64,000 nt of DNA from Paraburkholderia dinghuensis (GCF_003837865.1 NZ_RQIS01000010.1:186001-250000); one strand, 5' to 3'; numbered from the stretch's first letter, positions 53,087 to 62,387 are shown. The notes: generated by a model not told the origin, from the letters alone. Program-made: numbers and translations.

Positions 53087-55324
53087 ATGAGACCCGCGCA
53101 CACTGGCAGTGGTCGCAAGAACGCGCCATGCGATCGACCCGACGCCCAACCGCCTCGCCGCGATGAGGCGAGCGGCGCCGTGCGCAGACTCGCCCTCGTG
53201 TTCGCAGCGGTGTTCGCGTTGACTTCATGCCAGATGCCAGTGCAACAGCCGTCGCCTACCGACGCCGCGTATCAACTCAGCCTCATGCATGATCGCGATC
53301 AGAAGGTGAACGTACTGCTCGACGAGGCGGACGCGCTGCGCAAGACCTATCGGTTCGATCTCGCCACGCAGAAACTTTATCAGGCATGGGAGATCGATCC
53401 GACCAGCGAACGCGGGCGCAATATTGGCGCGGCGATCGAACAGGACCGTCGCGACCTCGCGACGCTGCAAGAGGCGGATCGCATGATGAAGCGAGGTTCG
53501 TACGCGCTCGCAGACGACCGCGTGGAGCGCGTGCTCGCGCAGAATCCTTCCAATCCACTCGCACTGCAGATGCGCATGGAGATCGAGGACAAGCGTCGGG
53601 CGCAACGCGAGGCAAAAGAGGAGTCCGTGGCGGCTTCGTCGATCATGCACAAGCCGGTGACGCTGCAATTCCGCGATGCGAATGTGCGCATGGTGTTCGA
53701 AGCCTTGTCGCGCACCACGGGGCTGAACGTGATTTTCGACCGGGACGTGCGTGCCGATCTGAAGACGACGATCTTCGTCACGAACGCATCGCTCCAGGAT
53801 ACGGTCGACATGATCCTGATGCAGAACCAGCTCGACAAGAAACAGATGAATGCGACCACGTTGTTCATCTATCCCGCGACGCCCGCGAAGCAGCTCGAAT
53901 ATCAGGAGCTGAAGGTGCGCACGTTCCAGCTTTCCAACGTCGATGCGAAGCATATCGCGTCGCTGTTGAAGAGCCTCCTGAAGATCAAGGAAGTCGTCGT
54001 CGACGAGCACGCGAACACGGTAACGATCCGCAGTACGCCCGACACGGTGCGCGTCGCCGAGCAGATGATCGCCGCACAGGATCTCCCCGAGCCCGAAGTG
54101 ATGCTGGAAGTCCAGGTGTTCGAGGTGTCGCACGACCGCTTGACCGATCTCGGGATCGCGTGGCCCAACTCGTTCACGATGTCGACGCCGTCCACCGTCA
54201 CGACGTGGGGTGACCTGCACCATCTGCCGCTCAATGAGTTCAACGTCAGTGGACTATCGGCGACTGCGAATTTCAAATTGAGCGACGTCGATGCCAACCT
54301 GCTCGCGAGCCCACGTATCCGTGCCCGGAACAAGGAGAAGGCACGCATCCTTATCGGTGACAAGGTACCGGTCATTTCGAGCTCCAGTACGCCGAGCACG
54401 AGTGGTCCTTCCTTTACACAGATGATTCAGTACCTGGATGTGGGCATCAAGCTCGACGTCGTGCCGCAGGTGTACCGCGACGGCGACGTCGGAATCCAGC
54501 TCAATCTGGAAGTCAGCAACATCACGAATACGATTTCGAACAATAACTCGACGACCGGCTTGACCTCGCTCGCCTATGAGATCGGCACCCGAAGCGCATC
54601 GACAAGCCTGCGCCTGCATGATGGCGAGAGTCAGATCATGGGTGGCCTGATTCAGGACGAGGATCGCGTCACGGCCGACAAGGTTCCCGGTCTCGGACAG
54701 TTGCCGGTGCTCGGGCGGCTGTTCTCGAATCACAACGGCGATCATCTGAAAACCGAAATCGTGCTGCAGATCACGCCGCACATCGTCAGGCCGCAACTGG
54801 CTGCCGACGCGGACACGCAGGAATTGTGGTCGGGTACCGACACGAAAGTGCACACGGACCAGTTGCGGCTCGATCCGGTGATAGCCGATGCATCACAGGC
54901 AGCGCAGGTGACGACGACGCCTCGCGCACAGGGATTCGTCGGAGGCGGTACGACTGCGGCGGCGGCAAATCGCGGCGCGGCCGCGACCACTGCGCCTCCG
55001 ACGAGCGCGTTCGGACAGCTTCCACCCGCGCCACGCACGACGCCGCCGCCGGCGCCTTATGGCGGGCGCTATTCGACATTCCCCGCGGTGCCGGCCGCTC
55101 CACAAGGCGCTGCACCCGCGCCCGCGCAGCCGGAATCGACAGACAACGGCGAGACCGCGCCTCAAGGCGGCGAAGCGCCGACTGCCAACGTGCCTGCAGC
55201 GCCTGCGGCGCCCGCACCCGCCCCGGCGGCTGCTCCGCCGGCCGCGCCGCCGCCGGTACTCGTCATGCCGCCAGGCGATATGCCGAGCGACAACCCGTTA
55301 CGTCCAATCCAGAACGGCTACTGA
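53087..55324 (+). CDS. gspD: Type II secretion secretin GspD
   Basis: This 745-residue outer-membrane secretin has a lipoprotein signal (ALTSC, Cys48), a TPR-like region (~75-180), N-domains (HKPVTLQFRDANVRMVFEAL from ~185; VRTFQLSNVDAKHIASLLKS) and the secretin core (ASPRIRARNKEKARILIGDK; VGIKLDVVPQVYRDGDVGIQ; PGLGQLPVLGRLFSN; VLQITPHIVRP). A ~140-residue Ala/Pro-rich tail follows the core. The TPR module before the N-domains is seen in atypical type II and tight-adherence secretins. It starts directly after the previous stop. Confidence 0.94.
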   Translation: MRPAHTGSGRKNAPCDRPDAQPPRRDEASGAVRRLALVFAAVFALTSCQMPVQQPSPTDAAYQLSLMHDRDQKVNVLLDEADALRKTYRFDLATQKLYQAWEIDPTSERGRNIGAAIEQDRRDLATLQEADRMMKRGSYALADDRVERVLAQNPSNPLALQMRMEIEDKRRAQREAKEESVAASSIMHKPVTLQFRDANVRMVFEALSRTTGLNVIFDRDVRADLKTTIFVTNASLQDTVDMILMQNQLDKKQMNATTLFIYPATPAKQLEYQELKVRTFQLSNVDAKHIASLLKSLLKIKEVVVDEHANTVTIRSTPDTVRVAEQMIAAQDLPEPEVMLEVQVFEVSHDRLTDLGIAWPNSFTMSTPSTVTTWGDLHHLPLNEFNVSGLSATANFKLSDVDANLLASPRIRARNKEKARILIGDKVPVISSSSTPSTSGPSFTQMIQYLDVGIKLDVVPQVYRDGDVGIQLNLEVSNITNTISNNNSTTGLTSLAYEIGTRSASTSLRLHDGESQIMGGLIQDEDRVTADKVPGLGQLPVLGRLFSNHNGDHLKTEIVLQITPHIVRPQLAADADTQELWSGTDTKVHTDQLRLDPVIADASQAAQVTTTPRAQGFVGGGTTAAAANRGAAATTAPPTSAFGQLPPAPRTTPPPAPYGGRYSTFPAVPAAPQGAAPAPAQPESTDNGETAPQGGEAPTANVPAAPAAPAPAPAAAPPAAPPPVLVMPPGDMPSDNPLRPIQNGY

Positions 55325-55329
55325 GCGCC

Positions 55330-55917
55330 ATGAAGGGGTTTCTGCACGAACGATTGCGCAGTTGCGGTCACTCGGGACCGCGCCGTCGTGCGCGCGGATT
55401 CACGCTCATCGAACTGGTCATCACGCTTGCGCTCGTTGGCATACTTGCGCTCGCGGTCGTGCCGTTTTCGGAGCTGATCGTGCAGCGGCAGAAGGAACAG
55501 CAACTCAGCACCGCGCTGCGCGAAATCCGCACTGCGCTCGACGCCTACAAGGAAGCGAGCGATACCGGGTTGATCGATAAGGAAGCCGATGCATCTGGTT
55601 ATCCGCCATCATTGACCGTGCTGGTGACGGGTGTCGCGAATGCGAAGGACCCGAAAGGCGGCCTGCTGATGTTCCTGCGTCGTGTGCCGCGCGATCCGTT
55701 CTTTCTGGGCGATCCGCAAGTCGACGCGGAGGACACCTGGAATCAGCGCGCTTATGGTGAGCCGCCACCGGGCGCGACGAACCCGGACAATCCGGACAGC
55801 CCCGACAACGCCGACAATGCGGACGCCGCCGCCAGCCGCGCAGGCAAGGACGTTTTCGACGTGACGTCGAAAAGCAATCGCGTCGGCATCAACGGCATTC
55901 CGTACAGCCAGTGGTGA
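55330..55917 (+). CDS. Pseudopilin, GspG/OxpG-like
   Basis: This 195-residue pseudopilin has the prepilin peptidase site ARG|FTLIELVITLALVGILAL with Glu +5. The mature part reads YPPSLTVLVTGVANAKDPKG, FLRRVPRDPFF and ends DVFDVTSKSNRVGINGIPYS. An Asn/Asp/Ala-rich insertion lies before the end. This style is usual in atypical T2SS operons rather than classical GspH-K. ATG 55330 is 5 bp after gspD; a longer upstream frame runs through gspD in another frame and is not real. Confidence 0.85.
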   Translation: MKGFLHERLRSCGHSGPRRRARGFTLIELVITLALVGILALAVVPFSELIVQRQKEQQLSTALREIRTALDAYKEASDTGLIDKEADASGYPPSLTVLVTGVANAKDPKGGLLMFLRRVPRDPFFLGDPQVDAEDTWNQRAYGEPPPGATNPDNPDSPDNADNADAAASRAGKDVFDVTSKSNRVGINGIPYSQW

Positions 55918-55922
55918 ACACG

Positions 55923-56306
55923 ATGAATATTCGCCGACCAGACCGCACACGCGGCTTTACGCTGATCGAGCTGGTGGTCGTGATGGCGATCATCGGTCTC
56001 TTGCTCAGCATTGCGTTGCCACGCTATATGCACAGTATCGACCAGGGCAAGGAGCGCGTTCGTCAACAGAACCTCGCGGTGATGCGCGACGCGATCGACA
56101 AGTTTTACGGCGATAGAGGGCAGTACCCGGACACGCTCGACGAACTGGTGACGCAGCACTACCTGCGCGCGATCCCGGTCGATCCAGTCAACGGCGACGA
56201 CAAGTGGGCGACGGTCGCCTCGCCGAACGACGACATATCGGGCGTCTATGACGTTCTGCCCGCCAGCAGTCCGAAGGCCGTCAAAGAGCAGGGGGAGGCG
56301 CAGTGA
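55923..56306 (+). CDS. Pseudopilin, short GspG-like
   Basis: This 127-residue pseudopilin has the site RTRG|FTLIELVVVMAIIGLLLS. The mature part has KFYGDRGQYPDTLDELVTQH and AIPVDPVNGDDKWATVASPN, the compact GspG-like head. The start may be ATG 55923 or GTG 55914, which overlaps the previous stop; neither has a strong ribosome site. It is the second G-like pseudopilin after gspD. Confidence 0.85.
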   Translation: MNIRRPDRTRGFTLIELVVVMAIIGLLLSIALPRYMHSIDQGKERVRQQNLAVMRDAIDKFYGDRGQYPDTLDELVTQHYLRAIPVDPVNGDDKWATVASPNDDISGVYDVLPASSPKAVKEQGEAQ

Positions 56307-56935
56307 AAGGCGCTGCTCGCGCCAAGGTCCGGCGCGGTCCACGCGCGCGTTATGTCGCGCGTCACAGCGGCAATCAGCGAGGCCTCGTCCTTCTGACGTT
56401 TCTGATCGCTTTGATGCTGATGTCGATCGCGCTGGCCGCTGCACTCGACGTGTGGTGGTTCGAGCGGCGCCGGGAACAGGAGACGCAGCTGCTTTTCGTC
56501 GGCGACCAGTACAGGCTCGCGATCTTGCGCTATTACCGTGTCGGTCGAACGCTGCCGGCCTCGATCGACGATCTGCTCGACGACCGGCGCTTCCCGACAC
56601 CGCTGCATCATCTGCGCCGGGCCTGGGCCGACCCGATCACCGGTCGCAACGACTGGGAGCTGATGATGACCGGCGGCCGCATTTATGGCGTGCACAGCCG
56701 GTCGGAGCAGGAAACGATCAAGCGCAGCGGATTTCCGCTTCGCTATGAGGATTTTGAAAAGCAGAAAACCTATTCCGGCTGGTTGTTCTTTTTCATGCCG
56801 ACTGTCGTGCGCAGCTACGACAACACCGGAAGCGCGACGGGTGGCAGCGCGGCGACGAGGCCGGCCTCTCCCACGTCATCGTTCGATCCGCTGAACTCGA
56901 CGCTGCCACAGTTCACGCCGCGACCGATGCATTGA
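56303..56935 (+). CDS. Pseudopilin-like protein lacking Glu+5 (GspK-like?)
   Basis: This 210-residue protein starts at GTG 56303 (GGGGGAGG upstream, 4-bp overlap). After a long basic leader comes NQRG|LVLLTFLIALMLMSIALA, a prepilin-like site with Thr instead of Glu at +5. Absence of Glu+5 is typical of GspK, the pseudopilus tip protein, but GspK is usually ~300 residues. The head contains LDDRRFPTPLHHLRRAWADP and WELMMTGGRIYGVHSRSEQE. It closes the secretion operon. Confidence 0.7.
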   Translation: MKGAARAKVRRGPRARYVARHSGNQRGLVLLTFLIALMLMSIALAAALDVWWFERRREQETQLLFVGDQYRLAILRYYRVGRTLPASIDDLLDDRRFPTPLHHLRRAWADPITGRNDWELMMTGGRIYGVHSRSEQETIKRSGFPLRYEDFEKQKTYSGWLFFFMPTVVRSYDNTGSATGGSAATRPASPTSSFDPLNSTLPQFTPRPMH

Positions 56936-57004
56936 TGTGTTTCGCGAGGCGCGTTGATGCAACCGCTGCTCAGGCGTCGTGCGAGCCGCCACCACCTTCC
57001 GCAC

Positions 57005-57042
57005 GCGGCGCTTGCGGAAGGGAGAACGGCCGCAAGCGCCGC
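57005..57042. terminator. Perfect 13-bp hairpin after secretion operon
   Basis: GCGGCGCTTGCGG and CCGCAAGCGCCGC are exactly complementary around a 12-nt loop. The element lies 70 bp past the last secretion gene and 76 bp before the convergent porin stop. No T-run follows on either strand, so it may be a terminator or mRNA 3'-end stabiliser. Confidence 0.45.
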
Positions 57043-57117
57043 AGGTGCCTGACAGTGTGGCCAGGTTATCGCCTGGCTGCCGAGGACGGACTCGCTAGCC
57101 CGCCGTTCGTCGTGGCA

Positions 57118-58263
57118 TTAGAAGATCTGACGTAGACCGATCGCTGCGCCAACATTGTTGGTACGGCCAAGCTTGTCGACCTGGCCGGCGGCGTTGGTCA
57201 CACCCGGATAATCCGCTGCGAACGCACCGTTGCCACGCGCGAAGTCCACCGTGCCATAAACTTCCGTATGCTTGGACAGCGAATATTCGGCGAGAACGGT
57301 TGCCGAGTAGTTGATACCCGACCCGAGCCGTCCGTCGAGCAATTCGGCGTTCCGCGTGTGGCCGTAGTACGCCGCGACTGTGATCAACAGCGGATTGGTG
57401 GCTTGCCAGTTGCCGCCCAGATAAAGCGTATCGTCGATCCGGTTCGGGCTGCTTCCCGACAATTTCGGCGCGCCGGATTGCTGCATGTTGCCGTCGGTCG
57501 TGCCGGTCTGATCCTGGGCGTGCAGCCAGCCGGCCAGCAGTCGGACCGAGGGCGTGATCTGATACGCGCCGCTGACGTGCACCATGTTGATCTTCGCGCC
57601 ATTGGCGATGCTGCCTCGTGCGGACGAGACGGACGTTTGCTGGAAGCCCGTGTTCAGCGTCGCGGGCCCGTGCTCGTAGGAGACTTCCACGCCGTACGTG
57701 CTGTCGAGACCCACCGAGCCTGGCTGATTGCCGAAGCCGTAGATCGCGTTAATGCTCAAGCCGCTCACGGTCAGCTTGTACTTGACCGAATTCGGGACGG
57801 TCAGGTACGGACCCATCCCATTCCACATCCAGCTGTCCTGCCAGTAGTCGCCGACTTCGAGCGGATCGAACACATCGCCCATCGTGTCGTAGAGCGGCGA
57901 ATATTGATTGCCGAAAGTCAGCGATCCATATTTGTCGCTCGAAAGGCCGACATAGGCTTGCCGGCTAAATAGCGTGTTGGGCGAACCGAATTTGCCGTTG
58001 TAAAGCAGGAAGCCGTTTTCAAGGCGGAAAATGGCGGACAGTCCGCCGCCGAGGTCTTCGGTGCCACGCAATCCCCAACGGCTGTTCGTTTCCGGGCCGA
58101 CGGTCATACCCACCAGGTCTTTACCATCCGGGCCAGCGTTGGTCTGATAGCGAATGGCGGTATCAACGAGGCCGTAGAGCGTGACGGAGCTTTGTGCAAA
58201 CGCGGGTGTTGCTGCGACGGCGAAAAGGATAGCCGCTGCCCCTGAAATCGAGATTCTTTTCAT
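57118..58263 (-). CDS. Gram-negative porin (Burkholderia OmpC type)
   Basis: This 381-residue outer-membrane porin starts MKRISISGAAAILFAVAATP with cleavage at AFA-QS. It has SSVTLYGLVDTAIRYQTNAG as the first strand, NSRWGLRGTEDLGGGLSAIF, the constriction-loop region, and ends RTNNVGAAIGLRQIF with the C-terminal Phe required for barrel insertion. It forms trimers for passive diffusion of small solutes. ATG 58263 has AGGA 5 nt before it; the earlier frame is not coding. Confidence 0.95.
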   Translation of the reverse strand: MKRISISGAAAILFAVAATPAFAQSSVTLYGLVDTAIRYQTNAGPDGKDLVGMTVGPETNSRWGLRGTEDLGGGLSAIFRLENGFLLYNGKFGSPNTLFSRQAYVGLSSDKYGSLTFGNQYSPLYDTMGDVFDPLEVGDYWQDSWMWNGMGPYLTVPNSVKYKLTVSGLSINAIYGFGNQPGSVGLDSTYGVEVSYEHGPATLNTGFQQTSVSSARGSIANGAKINMVHVSGAYQITPSVRLLAGWLHAQDQTGTTDGNMQQSGAPKLSGSSPNRIDDTLYLGGNWQATNPLLITVAAYYGHTRNAELLDGRLGSGINYSATVLAEYSLSKHTEVYGTVDFARGNGAFAADYPGVTNAAGQVDKLGRTNNVGAAIGLRQIF

Positions 58264-58677
58264 ATGATCCTGCCTGTCCTGGGATAGCTGTGTCGATATA
58301 GGCGGCTCCATGCACGGTCTCGATGCATGAATACCCGGGCGGCAGAATAGTGTTTATCTTTTGTGTCACCTATCGCACTGCTTTGAAAGGTCCTTTCCAT
58401 ATCACGCAAAAATGGCAGACCCTCGTCAAATGCATGGAATTGCAGTGACGTTCTTGTGTTTCCTGTTTTTTACTGTTGGGAATAGGCGACAGGCGGTCAA
58501 GGCGTCGACGAGAGATCAGCCCGGCTGCGGGCGTGTCGCTGCGGCGTGATCTGACGGATTGCGGCTGTCGAGCGTTCGGATGAGCAGGTTTTCCGAAGTC
58601 ATGCTTCCAGGAATGGCCTGGCACTCCCTGGAAGCATCGAAAAGAAGCGGGCGACTGGCGCCCCCCTCATTCACGGC
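58264..58677. other. Intergenic region, porin promoter expected
   Basis: These 414 bases lie between the porin start and the DUF4148 stop. The segment 58360-58500 is AT-richer and should hold the porin promoter. A hairpin listed separately is near the DUF4148 end. No gene was found. Confidence 0.45.
58601..58637 (-). terminator. Inverted repeat downstream of DUF4148 gene
   Basis: ATGCTTCCAGG and CCTGGAAGCAT are perfectly complementary (11 bp) around a 15-nt loop that can form an internal alternative stem. It lies about 40 nt past the DUF4148 stop. There is no T-run, so terminator function is only probable. Confidence 0.4.
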
Positions 58678-58986
58678 TTAATGATGCAGATACAGCGTCT
58701 TGTCTTTGGTCGTGGCCACGGCGGGGCCGCCCGCTTCCGAGGTGCCATCCGCAACACCGCCAACAGCCGGCGCGTTGTTTACGGCTGCGACCGTGGCCTG
58801 CGCTGCCTGAATATCGTCGGGATAGTTGGAGCCTCCGAAGCGTGCGGGGGTGTATCCGGCCCGTTCCATCTGGACCAATTCCGCACGAACCTGTTCGCGC
58901 GTGATCTGCAAGTTCGATTGCGCGAGCACGGCGACAGGCGCTGCAAGTACGACGGCGAGCGCAACGGATTGAATCACCGATTTCAT
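58678..58986 (-). CDS. DUF4148 family exported protein
   Basis: This 102-residue protein has a signal peptide (cleavage at VLA-QS, residue 22) and the DUF4148 pattern NLQITREQVRAELVQMERAG followed by YTPARFGGSNYPDDIQAAQA. The family is abundant in Burkholderiaceae and of unknown function. ATG 58986 has GGAGA 8 nt upstream. It is monocistronic. Confidence 0.92.
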   Translation of the reverse strand: MKSVIQSVALAVVLAAPVAVLAQSNLQITREQVRAELVQMERAGYTPARFGGSNYPDDIQAAQATVAAVNNAPAVGGVADGTSEAGGPAVATTKDKTLYLHH

Positions 58987-59147
58987 GACGACTATCTCCA
59001 GACAGCGTTTCGTTCTGCTACGAAGAACGAAGCGGTTAATCAGTGACGCTAGTCTAGGGACGTCGATGTTCAAGATTAAGGTGGGTATTTGAAACAGACC
59101 TTTTGTGCATGACCAGTCTGTCAATGAGGCGTAACGCGATTTCAGGC

Positions 59148-59555
59148 TCAGGCGCCGGGCGTGTCGCTATCGCTATTGCGATCCTTGCGTGACGCCGGCG
59201 ATCCGCTTTGATCCGCGCCTGGGTCCGTGACGGGCGGCCGACCGCGCGTGGCCGGTGAAAGCGGCACACGCTGCTGGGTGCCGGCCTTCGCGAGCATGTG
59301 CGCGCTGATCGGCGCCGTCAGGAACAGGAAAGCGGGAATCAGCAGTTCGTGCAGGCTCGCGAAGTTGTTGTGCGCGGTGAAGTAAACCACCGACGCGAGC
59401 ACTACGCCGCCCACACCAAGCGTCGTCGACTTGGTGGGGCCGTGCAGGCGCATGAAAAAGTCGGGCAGGCGCGCGAGCCCGATCGCGCCGATCAGCGTGA
59501 ACAGGCTGCCGAGCAGCAGCAGCGCGCAGACGATTGCTTCAATGACGGTTTGCAT
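59148..59555 (-). CDS. mrpG: Monovalent cation/proton antiporter subunit G
   Basis: This 135-residue protein has three membrane helices in the first ~90 residues, with LLGSLFTLIGAIGLARLPDF and FMRLHGPTKSTTLGVGGVVL, diagnostic of MrpG/MnhG. The C-terminal ~40 residues are hydrophilic, Pro/Ser/Asp-rich and beyond the family core. It is the last gene of the A-C-D-E-F-G operon. The antiporter exchanges Na+ or K+ for protons across the inner membrane. Confidence 0.93.
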   Translation of the reverse strand: MQTVIEAIVCALLLLGSLFTLIGAIGLARLPDFFMRLHGPTKSTTLGVGGVVLASVVYFTAHNNFASLHELLIPAFLFLTAPISAHMLAKAGTQQRVPLSPATRGRPPVTDPGADQSGSPASRKDRNSDSDTPGA

Positions 59556-59596
59556 CCGGCGGCCTCCTGTCGATGGGATCGCGTGGGTCGGTCGTG

Positions 59597-59872
59597 TCAG
59601 TTCAGCTCGATGATGTCGCCGCGCTGCAGGTACTTCGTGAGCGCGACGGTGCCGATGAATCCCATCACCGCGATCAGCAGCGCGACTTCGAAGAAGATCG
59701 TGGAGCGCAGGCTGATGCCGTACACGACGATCAGCGCAATGGCGTTGATGTTGAGCGTATCGAGCGCGACGATGCGGTCCGGCAGCGCCGGGCCGCGCAC
59801 GAGGCGCACGAGCGTGAGCAGGCACGCAAGGCCAAGGATGGCGAACGAAACCGGAATGACGATGGCTAGCAT
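59597..59872 (-). CDS. mrpF: Monovalent cation/proton antiporter subunit F
   Basis: This 91-residue protein has three membrane helices and the family core LVRLVRGPALPDRIVALDTL followed by NINAIALIVVYGI. The size is exactly that of MrpF. The start overlaps the end of subunit E by 7 bp. The conserved Asp in LPDRIVALD is a feature of ion-pathway residues in this family. Confidence 0.94.
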   Translation of the reverse strand: MLAIVIPVSFAILGLACLLTLVRLVRGPALPDRIVALDTLNINAIALIVVYGISLRSTIFFEVALLIAVMGFIGTVALTKYLQRGDIIELN

Positions 59873-60360
59873 GCGAAGATCTCCATCAATGGGGCTTCAT
59901 AGCGGGTCTTGATTGTGGCGACGACCGCGGCTTCGTCGTCGAGGTCGAGCACATGGACGATGAGGCGCGTGCGGTCGTCGGAGAGTTCCGCGCACAGTGT
60001 GCCGGGGCTCAGCGACACGATGCTGATGAGCGCCGTGAGCGCGATTTCGTGTGTGCTGTCGAGCGGCACTTCGATGAATGCGGGCCGCAATCGGTGCGTG
60101 GGGCCGAGCACCAGCAGCGCGACCTGAACATTCGCAACGATGATATCGACGACGACGTGCATCGCGAGCCGCATGAGCAGCCACGGGTGACCGAAGCGCA
60201 CCGGCGTCAGCCACAGTCCTTCGCCGATGATGAAAGCAATCGCACTGCCTAGCACGGCCCCGAGCAGGACGTTGCCGGCCGACGCGTCGTTCATCAGCAG
60301 CAGCCAGCACAGCAGCAGGATGAGCGTGAGCCAGGGGTGAGGGAAGATCCGCTTCAGCAT
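59866..60360 (-). CDS. mrpE: Monovalent cation/proton antiporter subunit E
   Basis: This 164-residue protein begins MLKRIFPHPWLTLILLLCWL with two N-terminal membrane helices and has a cytoplasmic domain containing FIEVPLDSTHEIALTALISI and SLSPGTLCAELSDDRTRLIV, typical of MrpE. It lies 3 bp from subunit D and overlaps subunit F. Confidence 0.94.
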   Translation of the reverse strand: MLKRIFPHPWLTLILLLCWLLLMNDASAGNVLLGAVLGSAIAFIIGEGLWLTPVRFGHPWLLMRLAMHVVVDIIVANVQVALLVLGPTHRLRPAFIEVPLDSTHEIALTALISIVSLSPGTLCAELSDDRTRLIVHVLDLDDEAAVVATIKTRYEAPLMEIFAC

Positions 60361-60363
60361 GGG

Positions 60364-62022
60364 TCACCCGTTTTCCGGTGCGTTCAGGACCGCGCGAACG
60401 TAGGCGGCGCGATCGAGCAATTGCGCGGCGGTGGCGTCGAGGTAATGCTTGAGCGGGCCTGCGCTGAGCGTCACAGCTAACACGCAGGCAAGCAGCAGCG
60501 CGCATGCAGCCAGCTTGGCGGGCGTGCCGCGAGGCGCCGTCGGCGGCGCTTCGTCCGAGAAGGCCTGCGCGGCGGGCACGGCCCAGAAGATGCGCGTGCC
60601 GGTGCGGCTCAGCGCGACGATCAGCAACAGGCCGGAGATCAGCACGGCGGGCCACAGGACGACGGCCTGCGCGACGGGCGTGGCCGCGAGCACCATCGCC
60701 TTGCCGAGGAATCCGGAGAGCGGCGGCAAGCCCGCCGCGCCGACGGCGAGCGCGAGATAGAGCAGGGCCGCGGCTTTCGAGGGCCAGGGCGTCGCGGTGC
60801 GTGCGGGAGATACGGCCTGGACGACGGCGGTGACGGCGGTGACGGCAACTTCAGCCACGGCCGTCTCGCCGTCCGGCTCGGACGAGATGGCGGGTGCGGT
60901 GGTGTCGTCGAGCGCGGCGTGCGAGGTGGGCTCGGAAGCGGCGGCGGCCGGGTCCGGCGCTTCAGGTTCCAGCGTGTCGGCGAGCAGGAACAACGCCGCG
61001 GAGCACAGCGTCGTGCTGATGAGGTAGTAGAGCAGTGCGCTCCACGCAGTCGCATTCTGCAGGGAGGCCGCCGCAATCAGGAGGCCCACGGAGACGAGCA
61101 CGAGATACGCGGTCGTTGTCTTGAGGCTCGACACGGCAAGCGCGCCGAGCGCCCCAAAGACGATCGTCGCGATGGCGAGCCACCACGCCCAGTTGTGCAT
61201 GAAGCCTTCGAGTATGCCGCCAGCCGCGCCGAAGACCAGGGCGTCGCACCGGAGCATCGCGTAGACGCCTACCTTCGTCATGATCGCGAACAGCGCGGCG
61301 ACCGGGCCGATCGCACTGCGATACGCCTGCGGCAGCCAGAACGAGAGCGGAAAGACCGCGGCCTTCACGCCGAACACGAGCATCAGCATCGCACCCGCGA
61401 ATTGCGCTAGCGGAAGCGAAGCGGCGTCGAGGTGCGCGAGCCGCACGCCCATATCGGCCATGTTCAGCGTGCCGGTGAGGCCGTACAACACGCCCACTGC
61501 GATCAGGAAGAACGACGAGCCCACCAGGTTGAGCAGCATGTAACGCAGACCGCTCATCACGCGGCGGCGGCCTCCGCCGTGCAGCAGCAGCGCATACGAA
61601 GCGATCAGCAGCAGTTCGAAGAATACGAACAGATTGAAGAGATCGCCCGCGAGAAACGCGCCATTGAGGCCCATCAACTCGAACTGGAACAGCGCGCGGA
61701 AGTAGCGGCCGCGCCGCACGTCGGCGCTCGACGTGCCGAGCAGGCAGCAGCCGGCAAGCACGGCGGTGAGCAGCAGCATGAGCGCGGCAAGGCGGTCGAG
61801 TTGCAGCACGATGCCGAACGGCGCGGGCCACGCGCCGAGCGCATAGGTCACGACATCGCCCGACGACGCGAGCCTCGCGAGCCACACCGCGACGGGCACC
61901 AGCGCGAGCGTCGCGATCACGCTGAGCGCGCGCTGCAAGCGCTGCGCGCGCAGCGGCAGCGCGACGATGGCAGCCGCCGCAACGAGCGGGATTACGATGG
62001 GGAGGACGAGGGCGTGATTCAT
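60364..62022 (-). CDS. mrpD: Monovalent cation/proton antiporter subunit D
   Basis: This 552-residue protein is a NuoN/MrpD-type proton-conducting subunit with about 14 membrane helices. Core motifs are FELMGLNGAFLAGDLFNLFV, VKAAVFPLSFWLPQAYRSAI and VGVYAMLRCDALVF. An Ala/Pro/Asp/Glu-rich insertion near residues ~395-445 is longer than usual. ATG 62022 overlaps the subunit C stop (ATGA). It probably forms one of the two ion half-channels with subunit A. Confidence 0.94.
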   Translation of the reverse strand: MNHALVLPIVIPLVAAAAIVALPLRAQRLQRALSVIATLALVPVAVWLARLASSGDVVTYALGAWPAPFGIVLQLDRLAALMLLLTAVLAGCCLLGTSSADVRRGRYFRALFQFELMGLNGAFLAGDLFNLFVFFELLLIASYALLLHGGGRRRVMSGLRYMLLNLVGSSFFLIAVGVLYGLTGTLNMADMGVRLAHLDAASLPLAQFAGAMLMLVFGVKAAVFPLSFWLPQAYRSAIGPVAALFAIMTKVGVYAMLRCDALVFGAAGGILEGFMHNWAWWLAIATIVFGALGALAVSSLKTTTAYLVLVSVGLLIAAASLQNATAWSALLYYLISTTLCSAALFLLADTLEPEAPDPAAAASEPTSHAALDDTTAPAISSEPDGETAVAEVAVTAVTAVVQAVSPARTATPWPSKAAALLYLALAVGAAGLPPLSGFLGKAMVLAATPVAQAVVLWPAVLISGLLLIVALSRTGTRIFWAVPAAQAFSDEAPPTAPRGTPAKLAACALLLACVLAVTLSAGPLKHYLDATAAQLLDRAAYVRAVLNAPENG

Positions 62023-62387
62023 TCGCCTTGCGTCTCCCTGTCGTTGTCCCGGTTGCCACGGTTGCCGTGGGTGTCCCGGTCGATGCGATCTGTGCCGTTG
62101 ATCGCGAGCGAACGCAACGCGAGCACCACCGTGAAGGCGGTCATCGCGAAGCCGATCACGATGGCGGTGAGCACGAGCGCCTGCGGCACGGGATCGGCGT
62201 ATTGCGCGCCTTCGGCGATCACGGGCGGCTTGCCCGTCGAGAGCCGGCCCATGGCGAGCAGGAACAGATTGATCGCATACGAGAACAGCGTGATTCCGAA
62301 GATCACGGACAGCACCCGCGCGCATAGCAGCAGGTAAAGGCCGCTTGCGCAGAGCACGCCGAGTGTCACGGCATAGGCGGCTTCCAT
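62019..62387 (-). CDS. mrpC: Monovalent cation/proton antiporter subunit C
   Basis: This 122-residue NuoK-like subunit has three membrane helices, with GVLCASGLYLLLCARVLSVI, GITLFSYAINLFLLAMGRLS and DPVPQALVLTAIVIGFAMTA. The last ~20 residues are charged. The start codon shares one base with the stop of subunit A. Confidence 0.94.
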   Translation of the reverse strand: MEAAYAVTLGVLCASGLYLLLCARVLSVIFGITLFSYAINLFLLAMGRLSTGKPPVIAEGAQYADPVPQALVLTAIVIGFAMTAFTVVLALRSLAINGTDRIDRDTHGNRGNRDNDRETQGE

